Positions 5,929 through 15,705 are shown, counted from the stretch's first letter. The stretch: 15,809 nt of DNA from JBBQIY01 sp964618405 (GCA_964618405.1 CAZUAY010000061.1:1-15809), one strand, 5' to 3'. The notes: generated by a model not told the origin, from the sequence alone. Numbers and translations are program-made.

Positions 5929-8900
5929 GAAAGCTGCTTCGGCCTTCTCTAAAAGTTCATTGACCTTGTCTTCGGGTGCATACAAAAGAAGTGCCCTCAG
6001 GGCAGTCACCCTATTGTCTGTGTTGGCTTCGCAAGCCCCCTTGACCAGCAAGTCGCGCGTATCGTCAAAAAGTCCAGAGACCAGGACGCCTACGGCTTTC
6101 ACCGTGTTGGTTTTGACTTCGTCGGGCAACGCATGGATACGCTTCTCGACTGCTTCGATTCCAACCGATGATTTGCCGGGCATGGCGAGGATTTCCTTGA
6201 ATTTGGCGATCATTTCGCCACCCTTCAACACGGCGGCGGCCGCCTCCGCTTGTGCCAGTAGAAGATTGTATTGCAACTGCGGAATTTCCTTTTCACGTCC
6301 TTTTTTTCGCAGGATGTCGCTTACGGCTTGCGTGGCCGCCACGAGCGTGGTACTCGCTCCCGTAGACGCGGGCTTGCGTGGTCGGCCGAAAGGCGACCAG
6401 GTGGTTCGATCGAGAATGTTGGTATAGGCAGAATAAGCTCGATCATCATCCTTGAGCTGATCGCGGTAGAAATCGCCCAACCGCAACCAAACCAAGTCGT
6501 GAATGGCCTCGCCCGAGCGGTAGCTCAGTTCCATCCGCTTGTCATTCATGATTTTTAAGTCAGCTTCCGCAGCCGCCAGATCATTCGTCTGGATGTAGGC
6601 TCGGCTGCGCAAGTAGAAGAGGTCGGCCATCAGGTCCTCAAGTTCCGGATATGTGTAACTCTGATGAAAACTCCGACCGCCCAATTTTCCCGAATTGAAA
6701 TTAGCAAGGATTTCTCCGTAGTTCCCCTGCGCCAGCATCAGTTGCATTTGGCGCCGCATCGCGATCGGCTGCACAGGAATCTTTTTCGCCAAATCCATGG
6801 ACAGCGTATCATCTTTCAGACGCTCAGCACACAAAGAAGCCTGTTCAAGAATCTCCGCCTTCAGGCGCGTCGGCAGGGTGACGGTTGCCGCCAGATTGGT
6901 TAAGGCAATCAGCGCTGCAGCATCGTTGCCTGCCTGCACAAGTTTCCCAATGGCGTTAGTGGTAGCAATAACCTGTTCGGCCCAATCCCGAGTGAACGGC
7001 CACTGGGTGACGTCCAACTGGAAATCGCGGAAGGCCTCTGGCTGCAGGCCGATGCCTCGCAAAATTAACTCCGGATTGGCCGCGAAGCAATCATCGAAAT
7101 TCTCAACCTTAGTTTCCTGCCAACCTTGAGTCCATCCCGCTACGCCCGGCATCATCGGATTGGCTGCGAACGTATCGGAACCCGTCCGCAAGCGGTATTC
7201 CGTCAGCGGTCGCCAATTAATTGCCAGTTTTTCATCCTCAGGCCAGCGCACATAAAAGCAATTATTCGACTCAACCGCGTATTGGCCTAGTGACACCAAG
7301 GTCTGATGGGCTTTGTTACGGATGCACTCGCAGAAAATATTGTTGCGCGCCACTAAGGCGTCACCTTCGATATGGCGGAGAATGGTCATGATGAAAACGT
7401 TATTCTCGACCATTGAACCAGGTGAACGGCTCAGAGCGAGCCCAGACCAGCCTCCTCGCACCACACAATTTCGAACCAGCATATCAGGACACTCATCAGC
7501 GCCGATCATGACGTTAAAACATCGCGTGACCTGAAGCCGCGGACTTTGACGGATCACCATCACCTTATCCCAGAACCCGGCACCGAAATACAGTCCGTCG
7601 AACCGGAGGTCGGGCTTGGAAACGACTTGAAAAACCAAGCTTACATTTTCGCCTGCGAAAACCGGCTTTTCTCCCACTAGGGCACGAAACGCAATGGGCT
7701 GGCTTTCCGTCCCCGCTGCGCGAATGCGTACCGTTTCTGCATAGTCTCCGTCGGCGATCATGACAGTATCACCGGGCCCGACAAGGACTGCCGCGCGATT
7801 GGCCGTCTGAAACGCCTGAGCGCGACTCAACCCGTCGTGCTTATCGTCGCCGTCCGGTGCCACGTAATACACCTTGGGAGCGGCTGGTGCCGATGCCGTG
7901 ACAAACGATACGCTGGCATTGTCCGGGCGCAACTCGGGCAGCGGCTCTGCGGCATCTCGCCCCGTGGCGGCCACAGAACGAATGCTGAAATAGTACTTCC
8001 GACTAGGCTTCAGGCCGGTCAGACTAAAGGTGTTAAAGCGTTCTGGACCGCCCACACTCCGCGTTGCATTTGTCATCTCAGGCGTGTCGCCCCAGCAGAG
8101 CGTGTAACGGGCAGGATGCGAAGACCACCATTCGATATTGGCCGTACTGTCCTGCACGGAATGCACGAAAGGCCCTACTAGGCTTATGGCTTCTGCCGTC
8201 ACCTGGTAATCGTAATGGATTCCGAGGGTGGTGCTGTGCGGTCCTAAGCTCTTGAACAGATCGGCGTTCGCTAAATGTGGCGACCCATCCTGTGCCGTCG
8301 TAAATTCCGGCTTCAGAACGCTTGAATACTGATCTTGTTGCGGTTGTAAGCCAGCCAACGGTAGTGTGGCGGACGTCCGGCTGCAGGACCAGCCACCGCC
8401 CCCGATGCGCCAGCACCGACTTGCATCCTGGTAACTGTTGTAGTCCGAATAGAGGACGGCATCCTCCGCATCAACCACCACCGCTGGTCCACCGCTATTG
8501 GCGTACAAATTACCGATCAGCGATGCATTCTGGGTCCGGCTTAATTGTAGTGGGACATCTTTGAAAACCGAATGCGTGATTTTGAGTTTGTTGACTCTGT
8601 TCGCCTCCAAACCGCCGGAACTGCCGTAAAACGTACAATTGTTGAAAGCGAGATCCTGACCCCCTTTCAGAGTCACGCCGCCGGCAAACGCCAGACGTTC
8701 GAAAACGATTCCCGCACCGTCAGCTACAGCGAGGTGATTGGTGATGACCACGCTGCCACGGCCGCGGCCCGCGATTCGAATCGGCGCATTCGCATCGCCA
8801 CCCGACTTCCAAGTTGCCGCCGCATACGCACCTTCCGCCAGATAGACCGTGTCGCCGGGGCGCAGTGCCGGCAAGGCGCGTGCCAACGTCCGCCAAGGCT

Positions 8901-10179
8901 TGCGCATGGAGAGGCCGTCGGCTTCGTCGTCACCATCGGTTGCGAGATAGAAGACAGTCGCCGTGTAAGGATAAGGGCCGCGATCTGTTCCGACCGGGAT
9001 GCCTTTCCGGAATCGCGAATCGGGCTGCAGCCGGAAGTCGAGATTGAGTGGATCGGCATATTCGAAATCCCGATCAAGCTTTTGCTCGCGTCTAAAGAGG
9101 ACATTATCAGCGGTTTGGGCAGAAGCACCGTCATACTCGTTGCCGCCGGCGACGATGTTATGAGCCATGTTGACGATACGGATATATCCCAAGGCGACGT
9201 TTCGCTCCAACCGCTCCAAGCCGCGCGGCTTAACCGAATAATTGAAGTTGTGACCCCAGGAAATATTGTTGGTCATCAGCAGCGGTCCGTGCATACCGCC
9301 GTAATGAATAATGCCGAAATGCTCGTTGCCTTCGCGGACGTTCTTGAAGAGATGGCAATTCCTGATGACGTCGTTGTTGGCCCCATAGCGACAAACCCCG
9401 GCAAAAGTGTTCCCGAAAGCAACGCAGCTTTCAACAATATTGTTGGCTCCACCATCGCCGCCGATCCCGTTGGTGGGGCACAAGTTGATGCCGCCGACAT
9501 TCATAAAGGCAATGCAGTCGCGCACCACACAATCGTTGGGCGTGAGCATTACAATTCCCCAGTGTGGATGAAATCCCGTCGCGGCCAGCCCCTCCACTCG
9601 AACCCGTTGCGGCGTGTAAAGCTCTAGACCACTGACGCCTTTCACCGCGACGGTGTAGCGACGACCGTCCGGTGAACTCAGGTCAGGATTGGAAATGTAG
9701 AGCTTTTGAGAATGGGTGTCATAATGGAAAAACCCTGGATTGAACTCCAACTCCGCTGGATTGGGCTTTGGGAAAAAAGTATGTCCTGTGTGATGCTCCA
9801 ACACGGCTTGCGGCGTTTGATCGAATGGCGCGGCATAGACAAAACGGAAACCCTCTACTTTCTTGAATTCCGGCGCTGGCACATCGCCACGCAGTACGGC
9901 GGCTCCAGGAATCTCGGAGCGGATGACCGTATCAACGGCCATGTTGCCTAGGTTTGTGCGGCAGACCGTTTCAAAATACTCACCCGGCCCGATGGTCAGT
10001 GTATCGCCGGGCTGAAGCGCGTCCACCCCTTTCTGGATGGTCTGGAATGCCAGCTCTCGGCTCGCGCCAGTGTTGACATCTGAGCCCTGTTTGCTGACAA
10101 AATATTCCGCCGCCTGAATGCAGTTTATCAAACCGAGTGTCAGTCCAAAAAGAATCATAATCGTCAATTTCGTTCTCAT
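5911..10179 (-). CDS. Secreted protein with three right-handed beta-helix modules, Fn3-like and TPR-like domains
   Basis: The product is 1422 aa. It starts MRTK followed by a hydrophobic stretch and IQAAEYF, a Sec signal peptide probably cut near residue 24. Three modules each open with a DUF1565-like motif: an aromatic strand, (D/Q)G.D, G.S, then PGDT and G.Y. They open near residues 24, 409 and 769. Each is followed by Asn- and Val-rich beta-helix coils of the kind found in polysaccharide lyases and epimerases. A fibronectin-III-like domain lies at about 672-765. From about 1070 to the end the chain is helical and repetitive, resembling TPR units. It probably binds or cleaves an extracellular or periplasmic polysaccharide, but I see no catalytic signature that fixes an activity. 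The chosen ATG overlaps the upstream stop as ATGA and has GAGGA before it. An ATG 30 bp upstream would put extra polar residues before the signal peptide. Last gene of the four-gene operon. Confidence 0.85.
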   Translation of the reverse strand: MRTKLTIMILFGLTLGLINCIQAAEYFVSKQGSDVNTGASRELAFQTIQKGVDALQPGDTLTIGPGEYFETVCRTNLGNMAVDTVIRSEIPGAAVLRGDVPAPEFKKVEGFRFVYAAPFDQTPQAVLEHHTGHTFFPKPNPAELEFNPGFFHYDTHSQKLYISNPDLSSPDGRRYTVAVKGVSGLELYTPQRVRVEGLAATGFHPHWGIVMLTPNDCVVRDCIAFMNVGGINLCPTNGIGGDGGANNIVESCVAFGNTFAGVCRYGANNDVIRNCHLFKNVREGNEHFGIIHYGGMHGPLLMTNNISWGHNFNYSVKPRGLERLERNVALGYIRIVNMAHNIVAGGNEYDGASAQTADNVLFRREQKLDRDFEYADPLNLDFRLQPDSRFRKGIPVGTDRGPYPYTATVFYLATDGDDEADGLSMRKPWRTLARALPALRPGDTVYLAEGAYAAATWKSGGDANAPIRIAGRGRGSVVITNHLAVADGAGIVFERLAFAGGVTLKGGQDLAFNNCTFYGSSGGLEANRVNKLKITHSVFKDVPLQLSRTQNASLIGNLYANSGGPAVVVDAEDAVLYSDYNSYQDASRCWRIGGGGWSCSRTSATLPLAGLQPQQDQYSSVLKPEFTTAQDGSPHLANADLFKSLGPHSTTLGIHYDYQVTAEAISLVGPFVHSVQDSTANIEWWSSHPARYTLCWGDTPEMTNATRSVGGPERFNTFSLTGLKPSRKYYFSIRSVAATGRDAAEPLPELRPDNASVSFVTASAPAAPKVYYVAPDGDDKHDGLSRAQAFQTANRAAVLVGPGDTVMIADGDYAETVRIRAAGTESQPIAFRALVGEKPVFAGENVSLVFQVVSKPDLRFDGLYFGAGFWDKVMVIRQSPRLQVTRCFNVMIGADECPDMLVRNCVVRGGWSGLALSRSPGSMVENNVFIMTILRHIEGDALVARNNIFCECIRNKAHQTLVSLGQYAVESNNCFYVRWPEDEKLAINWRPLTEYRLRTGSDTFAANPMMPGVAGWTQGWQETKVENFDDCFAANPELILRGIGLQPEAFRDFQLDVTQWPFTRDWAEQVIATTNAIGKLVQAGNDAAALIALTNLAATVTLPTRLKAEILEQASLCAERLKDDTLSMDLAKKIPVQPIAMRRQMQLMLAQGNYGEILANFNSGKLGGRSFHQSYTYPELEDLMADLFYLRSRAYIQTNDLAAAEADLKIMNDKRMELSYRSGEAIHDLVWLRLGDFYRDQLKDDDRAYSAYTNILDRTTWSPFGRPRKPASTGASTTLVAATQAVSDILRKKGREKEIPQLQYNLLLAQAEAAAAVLKGGEMIAKFKEILAMPGKSSVGIEAVEKRIHALPDEVKTNTVKAVGVLVSGLFDDTRDLLVKGACEANTDNRVTALRALLLYAPEDKVNELLEKAEAAFKKDSL

Positions 10180-10997
10180 TGTTGTTCCTCGACTGTCTGA
10201 AGAAGCCATGCTAGGGCTGGTTTGTGAAAGCAGGGTGAATCGTGGTTTCCGCTGGGAATTTCGACGTAGGTTCCGTTGCTCTTTCCGGCCAATTTGCCGG
10301 CGAGGGCGCGCATTTGTGCCACTGGCATGAGGGCATCATGCTCACCATGCGCGAGATAAAGCGGCATGGTCAATCGATTTGCGTTGAAAAGCGGCGAATG
10401 TTTGTGGTAAAGGTTCGGTATCTGGTCAGGGGTTCCGCCGTAGGAGGTTGCTATGGCTTCTGCAATCTCCCGCTGTATGCCGGGCGCATGCTGCATACCC
10501 CAAGCGTAATATTCCGCCAAATCCGTTGCGGCACCGAGGGCAACGACGACCGCGCAGTCCTCGGGGTACAAGGTAGCGTAGATCAAATTACTCGTACCTC
10601 CCATGGAGCCGCTGAAGAACAGGAAACGGCCTGCCTTATGGGTCTTGCGCAACCACCCGAGGAGCTCGTGTAAATCGTCAGCCGCCGCCGGAGACATCCA
10701 GGCGTTTTCGCGCAAGTTGGCGGACACAATTCCCAAGCCGGCCACACGTATCGGTACAAGCCAGCTCGCAGTCAGATCAGCACGCGTGAAGATCTGATCT
10801 CCCTTTGATCGGTGTCCGTGGAGAAACACAACCCAGGTGTCACCCGTTGTCGGCGGTTGCAAAAGCGCCCAATCCGAAAGCCCGTCTAGCGCGCTGATAT
10901 AGTCCACGCGCACCACGTCGGGCGGTAGTCCGGCCATCGTGGTGGAAGCAGGTGACTCGGTTTTTACCACAAAGACGTTTGCATCTTGCGAGCGCAT
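10176..10997 (-). CDS. Alpha/beta hydrolase (esterase or peptidase-like)
   Basis: The product is 273 aa with no signal peptide. The alpha/beta-hydrolase fold is shown by the oxyanion-region FLHGH (58-62), the nucleophile elbow SGSMGG with S131, AHGEHDALMP with the acid D221, and SGNHDSP with H252. The elbow has Ser instead of the first Gly of GxSxG. The layout is like small dienelactone-hydrolase or prolyl-oligopeptidase-type esterases. Removal of an acyl or acetyl group from a sugar is plausible in this operon but unproven. The ATG at 10995-10997 overlaps the upstream stop codon as TAATG, indicating reinitiation. A GTG start 24 bp upstream is possible but would overlap that gene. Its own stop overlaps the next start as ATGA. 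Confidence 0.8.
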   Translation of the reverse strand: MRSQDANVFVVKTESPASTTMAGLPPDVVRVDYISALDGLSDWALLQPPTTGDTWVVFLHGHRSKGDQIFTRADLTASWLVPIRVAGLGIVSANLRENAWMSPAAADDLHELLGWLRKTHKAGRFLFFSGSMGGTSNLIYATLYPEDCAVVVALGAATDLAEYYAWGMQHAPGIQREIAEAIATSYGGTPDQIPNLYHKHSPLFNANRLTMPLYLAHGEHDALMPVAQMRALAGKLAGKSNGTYVEIPSGNHDSPCFHKPALAWLLQTVEEQQ

Positions 10998-12454
10998 TAT
11001 TTTTTTCGTAATTCCGCCCACTGACTGACCGAATTCGCTACAATGGCCGCAACAGAGCCATTAAGAACGTCGCCTCTAAGTTTAAGATCGAGATCGAGAT
11101 GATGCCAAGGATGCCAAGGTCGACGATTACAATCTGCAATATTGAGCCTACCGGCCATACTTCCAGTCAGCCGTCCGGCGGAGAATCGTGCATGGGTTAC
11201 CAGTGTCGGCCATTGTCCTTCAAGTTTGGCGTGGATATCGCCCGAATCCTTGAAGGATAGTGTTAAGGAAAAGTCGCCGTTATAGGTACGCACAACGCCC
11301 TCCCACTCGCCGAGGAGCTCAGGAACCGGCTCGAACAAGACAGGCTTTTGTTCAGTCTGCGATACGTCGCGACTTTTCCAATGCTCCGTCGATTTTTCCG
11401 CATAGCCCGGCAGCAGCACAGACAGAATATCTTTTTCGATAGTCCATGGAAGCGGCATGAACTGATTGGCTGCGACCGCGATAACAATGCCTTCATCCGG
11501 CAACATCAGGATCTTCGAGGCGGCTCCTCCCATTCCGCCACCGTGTCCGACCCGCAAGCCAAGATCGTCATTGTCAATAACCCAGCCTAGACCGTACTGC
11601 GATCCCGGCGCAAGATTAAAATCGGCAGGGTTCACAGGCGACATGGATGCGATGGGAACCTGCATGGCGGCACGAGTCTCCTCCGACAAGATCGCTTTCT
11701 GGTCTGCGCCGATTTGGCCCAAGTGGAACCTGCCGAAGCGAGCGAGGTCATGTACACTGGTATAAACTTCCGAGGCACCCGCATGGTCGCTCACGTAGAA
11801 GGGTATCGGCTTATCCGTTTCATCGTATCGTATCGCTTCGAATGCGGCGAGACCCGGACCGATGCCCACTGACGCATGCGTCATGCCCAAGGGAGTAAAT
11901 ACTTCGTGCCGCAGGAATTCTTCGTAAGTCATTCCCGAGACGCGCGCGATCAGGTGATCCATGATGCCGTAGCCGAAGTTCGAGTAACGGTATCGCTCGC
12001 CGGGCAGTGTTACAATGTTTCCGTAACGTCGGATAGATTCTTCCATGGTCGGCTTCTGGACGATTTCGTCAGCCGAATAAAAATTGCACTGGCCGGGAAG
12101 TCCTGCGGTGTGGCTCGCCAGCCGACGAACGGTGACCTCATCGGGATCTCCGATCCATACCTTGATTTGACTGTCGCGAGAAAGGTAGCGGTTGACGGGA
12201 GCATCCAGATCAATTTTCCCTCGCTCGACGAGAACCATCAGAGCGGTCGCTGTAATGGGTTTGGAAACCGAGGCCAACGAATACAGGGTATGAGCCGTCG
12301 CTGGGTTTCTTCTTTCGCGGTCAGCCCATCCGAAAGCTTCTTCCCATAGAATTTCCCCATTCCGGCTGACTGAAACAGCCAGAGACGGGGCGCATGACTT
12401 CGCCAGCTCGCACCGTATGCGGTCCCTGACTCCTGCGAATATATCTTGACTCAT
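10997..12454 (-). CDS. Serine hydrolase of the class C beta-lactamase/esterase EstB family
   Basis: The product is 485 aa. All three active-site motifs of the penicillin-binding/beta-lactamase fold are present: SVSK with nucleophile S62 and K65, YSN (157-159), and HGGG (304-307) in place of the KTG triad. The HGG form is common in the EstB and LACTB-like esterases and peptidases of this family. Residues of about 370-485 form an extra beta-rich C-terminal domain (EWEGVVRTYNGDFSLTLSF), as in many AmpC-like hydrolases. No signal peptide is visible, which is odd for this family next to two exported proteins. A good ribosome site, AAAGGAG, lies 6 nt before the ATG. It starts 32 bp after the DUF4838 gene. 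An esterase or amidase on a degradation product is likelier than antibiotic resistance. Confidence 0.85.
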   Translation of the reverse strand: MSQDIFAGVRDRIRCELAKSCAPSLAVSVSRNGEILWEEAFGWADRERRNPATAHTLYSLASVSKPITATALMVLVERGKIDLDAPVNRYLSRDSQIKVWIGDPDEVTVRRLASHTAGLPGQCNFYSADEIVQKPTMEESIRRYGNIVTLPGERYRYSNFGYGIMDHLIARVSGMTYEEFLRHEVFTPLGMTHASVGIGPGLAAFEAIRYDETDKPIPFYVSDHAGASEVYTSVHDLARFGRFHLGQIGADQKAILSEETRAAMQVPIASMSPVNPADFNLAPGSQYGLGWVIDNDDLGLRVGHGGGMGGAASKILMLPDEGIVIAVAANQFMPLPWTIEKDILSVLLPGYAEKSTEHWKSRDVSQTEQKPVLFEPVPELLGEWEGVVRTYNGDFSLTLSFKDSGDIHAKLEGQWPTLVTHARFSAGRLTGSMAGRLNIADCNRRPWHPWHHLDLDLKLRGDVLNGSVAAIVANSVSQWAELRKK

Positions 12455-12486
12455 TGCTTCTCCTTTAAAATTCGTTCAAATAAAAT

Positions 12487-15400
12487 TCAAGGGGCCGTTG
12501 CTGGGGCCGCATGAACCCGCACAGGACGCCATAGCCCACCGTTGGCCAGACTGTTACGCACGCGCACCGCGAGCTGATTCTCTTCTCCGTAGCGCAAATT
12601 TTCAGGAGAAACTTCGGCGACAAACGGAGTCTCCCAAAGATCAGTAATCGGCTTTTTCTCCGAAACGGCGTTATGTTCTTGCACCAGCATTCCATTCACA
12701 TAGACCCAAGCCTCCTCATCGACGCCTGCGAAGAGGATCCGCACAGAGCGTCCTTTCCAGGTGGCTGGTATTTGGAAACGGACGCGGTACCAGCCATAGC
12801 CTTGATAATCGCCGACATCGTTGATTTCAGACCAAAATGCCGGTACAAGACCTGGCAACCAGCCCTCTTCCTTCAGGTCGGGCTGCTGCCAACCTTGCTT
12901 GAGTCCCTGCTCCAATGGATCGGCGCGGAACTTCCAATCCTGAAGCGGTGAAGGCAGAGGATCAGCCAGTGCTTTCCATTCGGTGGGTATCTCCCCGGTT
13001 TTGGCATTATACTCGTCGCGAAAGACCGCCATTGGATGTCTGCGCACTTCTTCTGAGTCGGTCTGAAAAATGAGTTCTCCAAAAATGGCTCGATCTTCGA
13101 ATTCTCGCGTCTGCGCATTCGATGACCAGAGCGCACGTTCGATCCGACCGGATTCCGCCGTATGAATTCGAGCGATATTCATGCGCCAGAAAGTCTCCGG
13201 CACGGGCACTTGCACATCGAGTGTGGCTATCGGAATATGAAACAGAGCTGTCCAACCCTGTGCATCGCGCTGGGTTTCAACGATCCATTCGCCTTTCCAG
13301 TCGGGGTCGTACTGTCCATGGCGCGGATCCATCACATCGCGAATAAAACCGCTGGCAGCATCCGTACGCTTGTTGGAGTCTGGGCCTGTTGCAAAACGGC
13401 AGGAGATCTCTTTTCCAGATTCGGGGGTCAAGAACAGGAGTACGGACTCCGCGTCCGGTAGCGGCGCATTCGGCACTCCCGACAGGCTGCACACAACCTT
13501 CACATGCAAGGCATCCTTATCATAGAGCACGCGGAAACTTGTTTTCTGCGACAGTGTGGTCTCGAGCGGTAGTGGCGACAATTCGCTGTCTACAGCTTTT
13601 TCCCACGCTGGGGAATCGAGCGTCACGGGCATCGTTGTGTACGAAATTGCAAGACGCTTTGCGTCCGACGGCGGAGCCGCGCGAATCGCTGCCGTATCCC
13701 AGTTGAAGCAACTGTCTTTCATTGGCTCCTGGTAACCATCGTGTGCCAGACGAAGGTGCGAAGCGTTATGCCCTCCAAACGGAAAGAAGGTTGCAGCCCA
13801 CTGAGCGCCCGACGTCGCACGATTATTTTCCAAGTCGAACAAGGTTTCGATAAAGGCGTTGCGCTGATCAATCGCGTCGAGTAACCGATCGCGGATTGCT
13901 TGCACCTCGGGCGCAACCTGAAAAGCTCGGTACAGGTGTACCACATTGGCGAGATGGACCAAGTAGTCGAACTCGCGACGCACCAGCAACAGCCGAGCTT
14001 TTACGCGTGGGGCATCGCTCGATTTTTCGGCTGCAGTCAGATCTTTCTCCATGTTTCCTAGTAATTCCGGCGTATAGAGAAAGCCTAAGAGCTGGAACGG
14101 ATCTGAGAGGTGTTTATGGCGTCGCCCATAGATGTCCGTATAGCCCCAGCCTGGACAACGCGTGCCAAGATATTCCGCGTAGAGTTCAATATTATGGTAC
14201 AAACGGTCGTAAAAGCGCAGCATGGCCGCCGCAGACTTACCAAACGCAGCACCGCAGAACTCGTGAACGATGTCTTTTGCTTCAAGGTTTTCTGGGTCGT
14301 CGAACATACGACCCATGGTGTAATACACGGGGCCTTCAAGCCCATAGAGTTGTCCGGGCCCATCACGCTGGATAGCCTGAATCTTGTTTTTGGCGAGCCT
14401 TCGAACCTGCGTCTCGACGTAGCGCGGCGTGCGCATCGGGGTGTAACGCGTGCCAAGATTCGGGCACCAGTTGTAAACATAGCTGGTAAAACCACCGGGG
14501 ACCTCGTAATCCAGCCAGGGCTCAATGTCATCTTCATTCGTTCCGCAGAGCATAATCTTAACGTTTTTCGGAAACTTTTTGAAGCTCTTGGGCGGTTGGG
14601 CGGTGAGAATGTAAGACATTAACGTAACGAAGCGATCCGGGTATTTTTTCAAGATGCGCTCAGCGAGATTGCGGTGCAAAATCCAGAGTTTTTCGCTCCA
14701 GTCGTCACCGGTATCAAAGAGTTGCTTACAGGCTTCGCACTGGCAGGCTCGGAAGCCATCCGGTTGGCCAAGATCGACGTCTTTAAAGCCGAGATCGAGC
14801 CAATGGCACATGTCCTGAAACAACAGCTCTTGGAAGTCTGGATTCGATACGCAATACTGGCCGGCGTTGATGCGATTTTCACCCACGAGGGCGAAGAATT
14901 CCGGATGGGATTCGTAATATTTTTCCCCGGGAGCCGCACGTTCGTAGGTGTGACAACCGAAAACCGTGTCGACGCGTGGGAAGCGATTATTGGCAATATC
15001 GTAAAAGGAACCTGACGGCGGATACCCCACATTCCAGTCGATGCGTGGCGTGAATGTGATCTTGAGGTCGTTAGGCACAGCGATCAGAGGCGTTGGCAGA
15101 AACTCGACGGCAGGCGTTGTTGCCCAATCGGCAATACCCTTGGCATCAGTAATCGATGACCAGCCGAGCAAATCAGGATACAAGAATCGCACCCCCACAT
15201 AATTTTTCAAGAAATCGGTCGCCGCTCGGGCGGTTCCTATTCTGTCCCACTGCGCCGAGGGATCTTCCGGTGCAGCGTGATCGCGCCCAGCGAGAATCAG
15301 GTCGCGGCCGACGACTTGATGCACATACCCCCAACCGGGAAGTTCTGCAACCGTAACGCCAGCATCACGTGCGAAGCGGGTATTGCCGAGGAAGATTGAA

Positions 15401-15657
15401 GGTTTGGCCGAATCTCGCTCCATTTCAGAGACGATAGGGAGATCTGCTCCGTTAACGTGAAACGCAGTTTGGATGAGACGAGCCACTTCCTTCAAAGCGT
15501 TATCAATCGCAGAGGTCGGAGAATCCGCAGGGATAACGAGTTGATAGTTGGAAACGCCTTGGTCTGCTAGCACGAGCGATTCAGCACGTACGCCTCCCAT
15601 TAAGAGCCCCAGAAGCATTCCAGCCCGTAGCAGTTCCTTCGATAGTCTATTTATCAT
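12487..15657 (-). CDS. Secreted DUF4838 protein with CBM9-like and GH2-like domains
   Basis: The product is 1056 aa. The N-terminus (MINRLSKELL..., hydrophobic core, GVRA) is a Sec signal peptide probably cut after residue 25. Residues of about 30-185 resemble the N-terminal domain of alpha-glucuronidase-like enzymes (GNTRFARDAG, GVRFLYP). The DUF4838 domain follows at about 220-500, with ESHPEFFALVGE, CVSNPDF, a CQCEAC cluster (305-310) and PVYYTMGRMFDDP. Residues of about 675-880 look like a CBM9-type sandwich (PVTLDSPAWEKA near the start, FRVLYDKDALHVKV). Residues of about 925-1056 look like the sugar-binding jelly roll of GH2 enzymes (GYGWYRVRFQIP, AWVYVNGMLV, GGLWRPVRVH). DUF4838 proteins are widespread in Planctomycetes and Verrucomicrobia and are thought to act on glycans, but I know of no firmly assigned reaction. 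It leads the operon. No Shine-Dalgarno sequence precedes the ATG. Confidence 0.85.
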   Translation of the reverse strand: MINRLSKELLRAGMLLGLLMGGVRAESLVLADQGVSNYQLVIPADSPTSAIDNALKEVARLIQTAFHVNGADLPIVSEMERDSAKPSIFLGNTRFARDAGVTVAELPGWGYVHQVVGRDLILAGRDHAAPEDPSAQWDRIGTARAATDFLKNYVGVRFLYPDLLGWSSITDAKGIADWATTPAVEFLPTPLIAVPNDLKITFTPRIDWNVGYPPSGSFYDIANNRFPRVDTVFGCHTYERAAPGEKYYESHPEFFALVGENRINAGQYCVSNPDFQELLFQDMCHWLDLGFKDVDLGQPDGFRACQCEACKQLFDTGDDWSEKLWILHRNLAERILKKYPDRFVTLMSYILTAQPPKSFKKFPKNVKIMLCGTNEDDIEPWLDYEVPGGFTSYVYNWCPNLGTRYTPMRTPRYVETQVRRLAKNKIQAIQRDGPGQLYGLEGPVYYTMGRMFDDPENLEAKDIVHEFCGAAFGKSAAAMLRFYDRLYHNIELYAEYLGTRCPGWGYTDIYGRRHKHLSDPFQLLGFLYTPELLGNMEKDLTAAEKSSDAPRVKARLLLVRREFDYLVHLANVVHLYRAFQVAPEVQAIRDRLLDAIDQRNAFIETLFDLENNRATSGAQWAATFFPFGGHNASHLRLAHDGYQEPMKDSCFNWDTAAIRAAPPSDAKRLAISYTTMPVTLDSPAWEKAVDSELSPLPLETTLSQKTSFRVLYDKDALHVKVVCSLSGVPNAPLPDAESVLLFLTPESGKEISCRFATGPDSNKRTDAASGFIRDVMDPRHGQYDPDWKGEWIVETQRDAQGWTALFHIPIATLDVQVPVPETFWRMNIARIHTAESGRIERALWSSNAQTREFEDRAIFGELIFQTDSEEVRRHPMAVFRDEYNAKTGEIPTEWKALADPLPSPLQDWKFRADPLEQGLKQGWQQPDLKEEGWLPGLVPAFWSEINDVGDYQGYGWYRVRFQIPATWKGRSVRILFAGVDEEAWVYVNGMLVQEHNAVSEKKPITDLWETPFVAEVSPENLRYGEENQLAVRVRNSLANGGLWRPVRVHAAPATAP

Positions 15658-15705
15658 AGTATTTTGAGTGATTGTATTTTACTAATCAACTAGTAGAACT
15701 TCTGA

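Noticed and set aside
8572..9627. A 351-codon open frame on the plus strand
   Set aside because: It lies fully inside and antisense to the beta-helix gene, whose signal peptide, motifs and coupled start are clear. The translated product has no recognisable domain.
11876..12349. A 157-codon plus-strand open frame
   Set aside because: Antisense to the beta-lactamase-fold gene over its catalytic domain; no recognisable motif or ribosome site.
10997..12454. Beta-lactamase-fold protein as an antibiotic resistance gene
   Set aside because: It has the HGG motif instead of KTG, no signal peptide, an extra C-terminal domain and a glycan-type operon context, all of which fit the esterase/peptidase branch better.
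14110..14622. A 170-codon plus-strand open frame
   Set aside because: Antisense to the conserved DUF4838 core; composition is explained by the codon bias of that gene.
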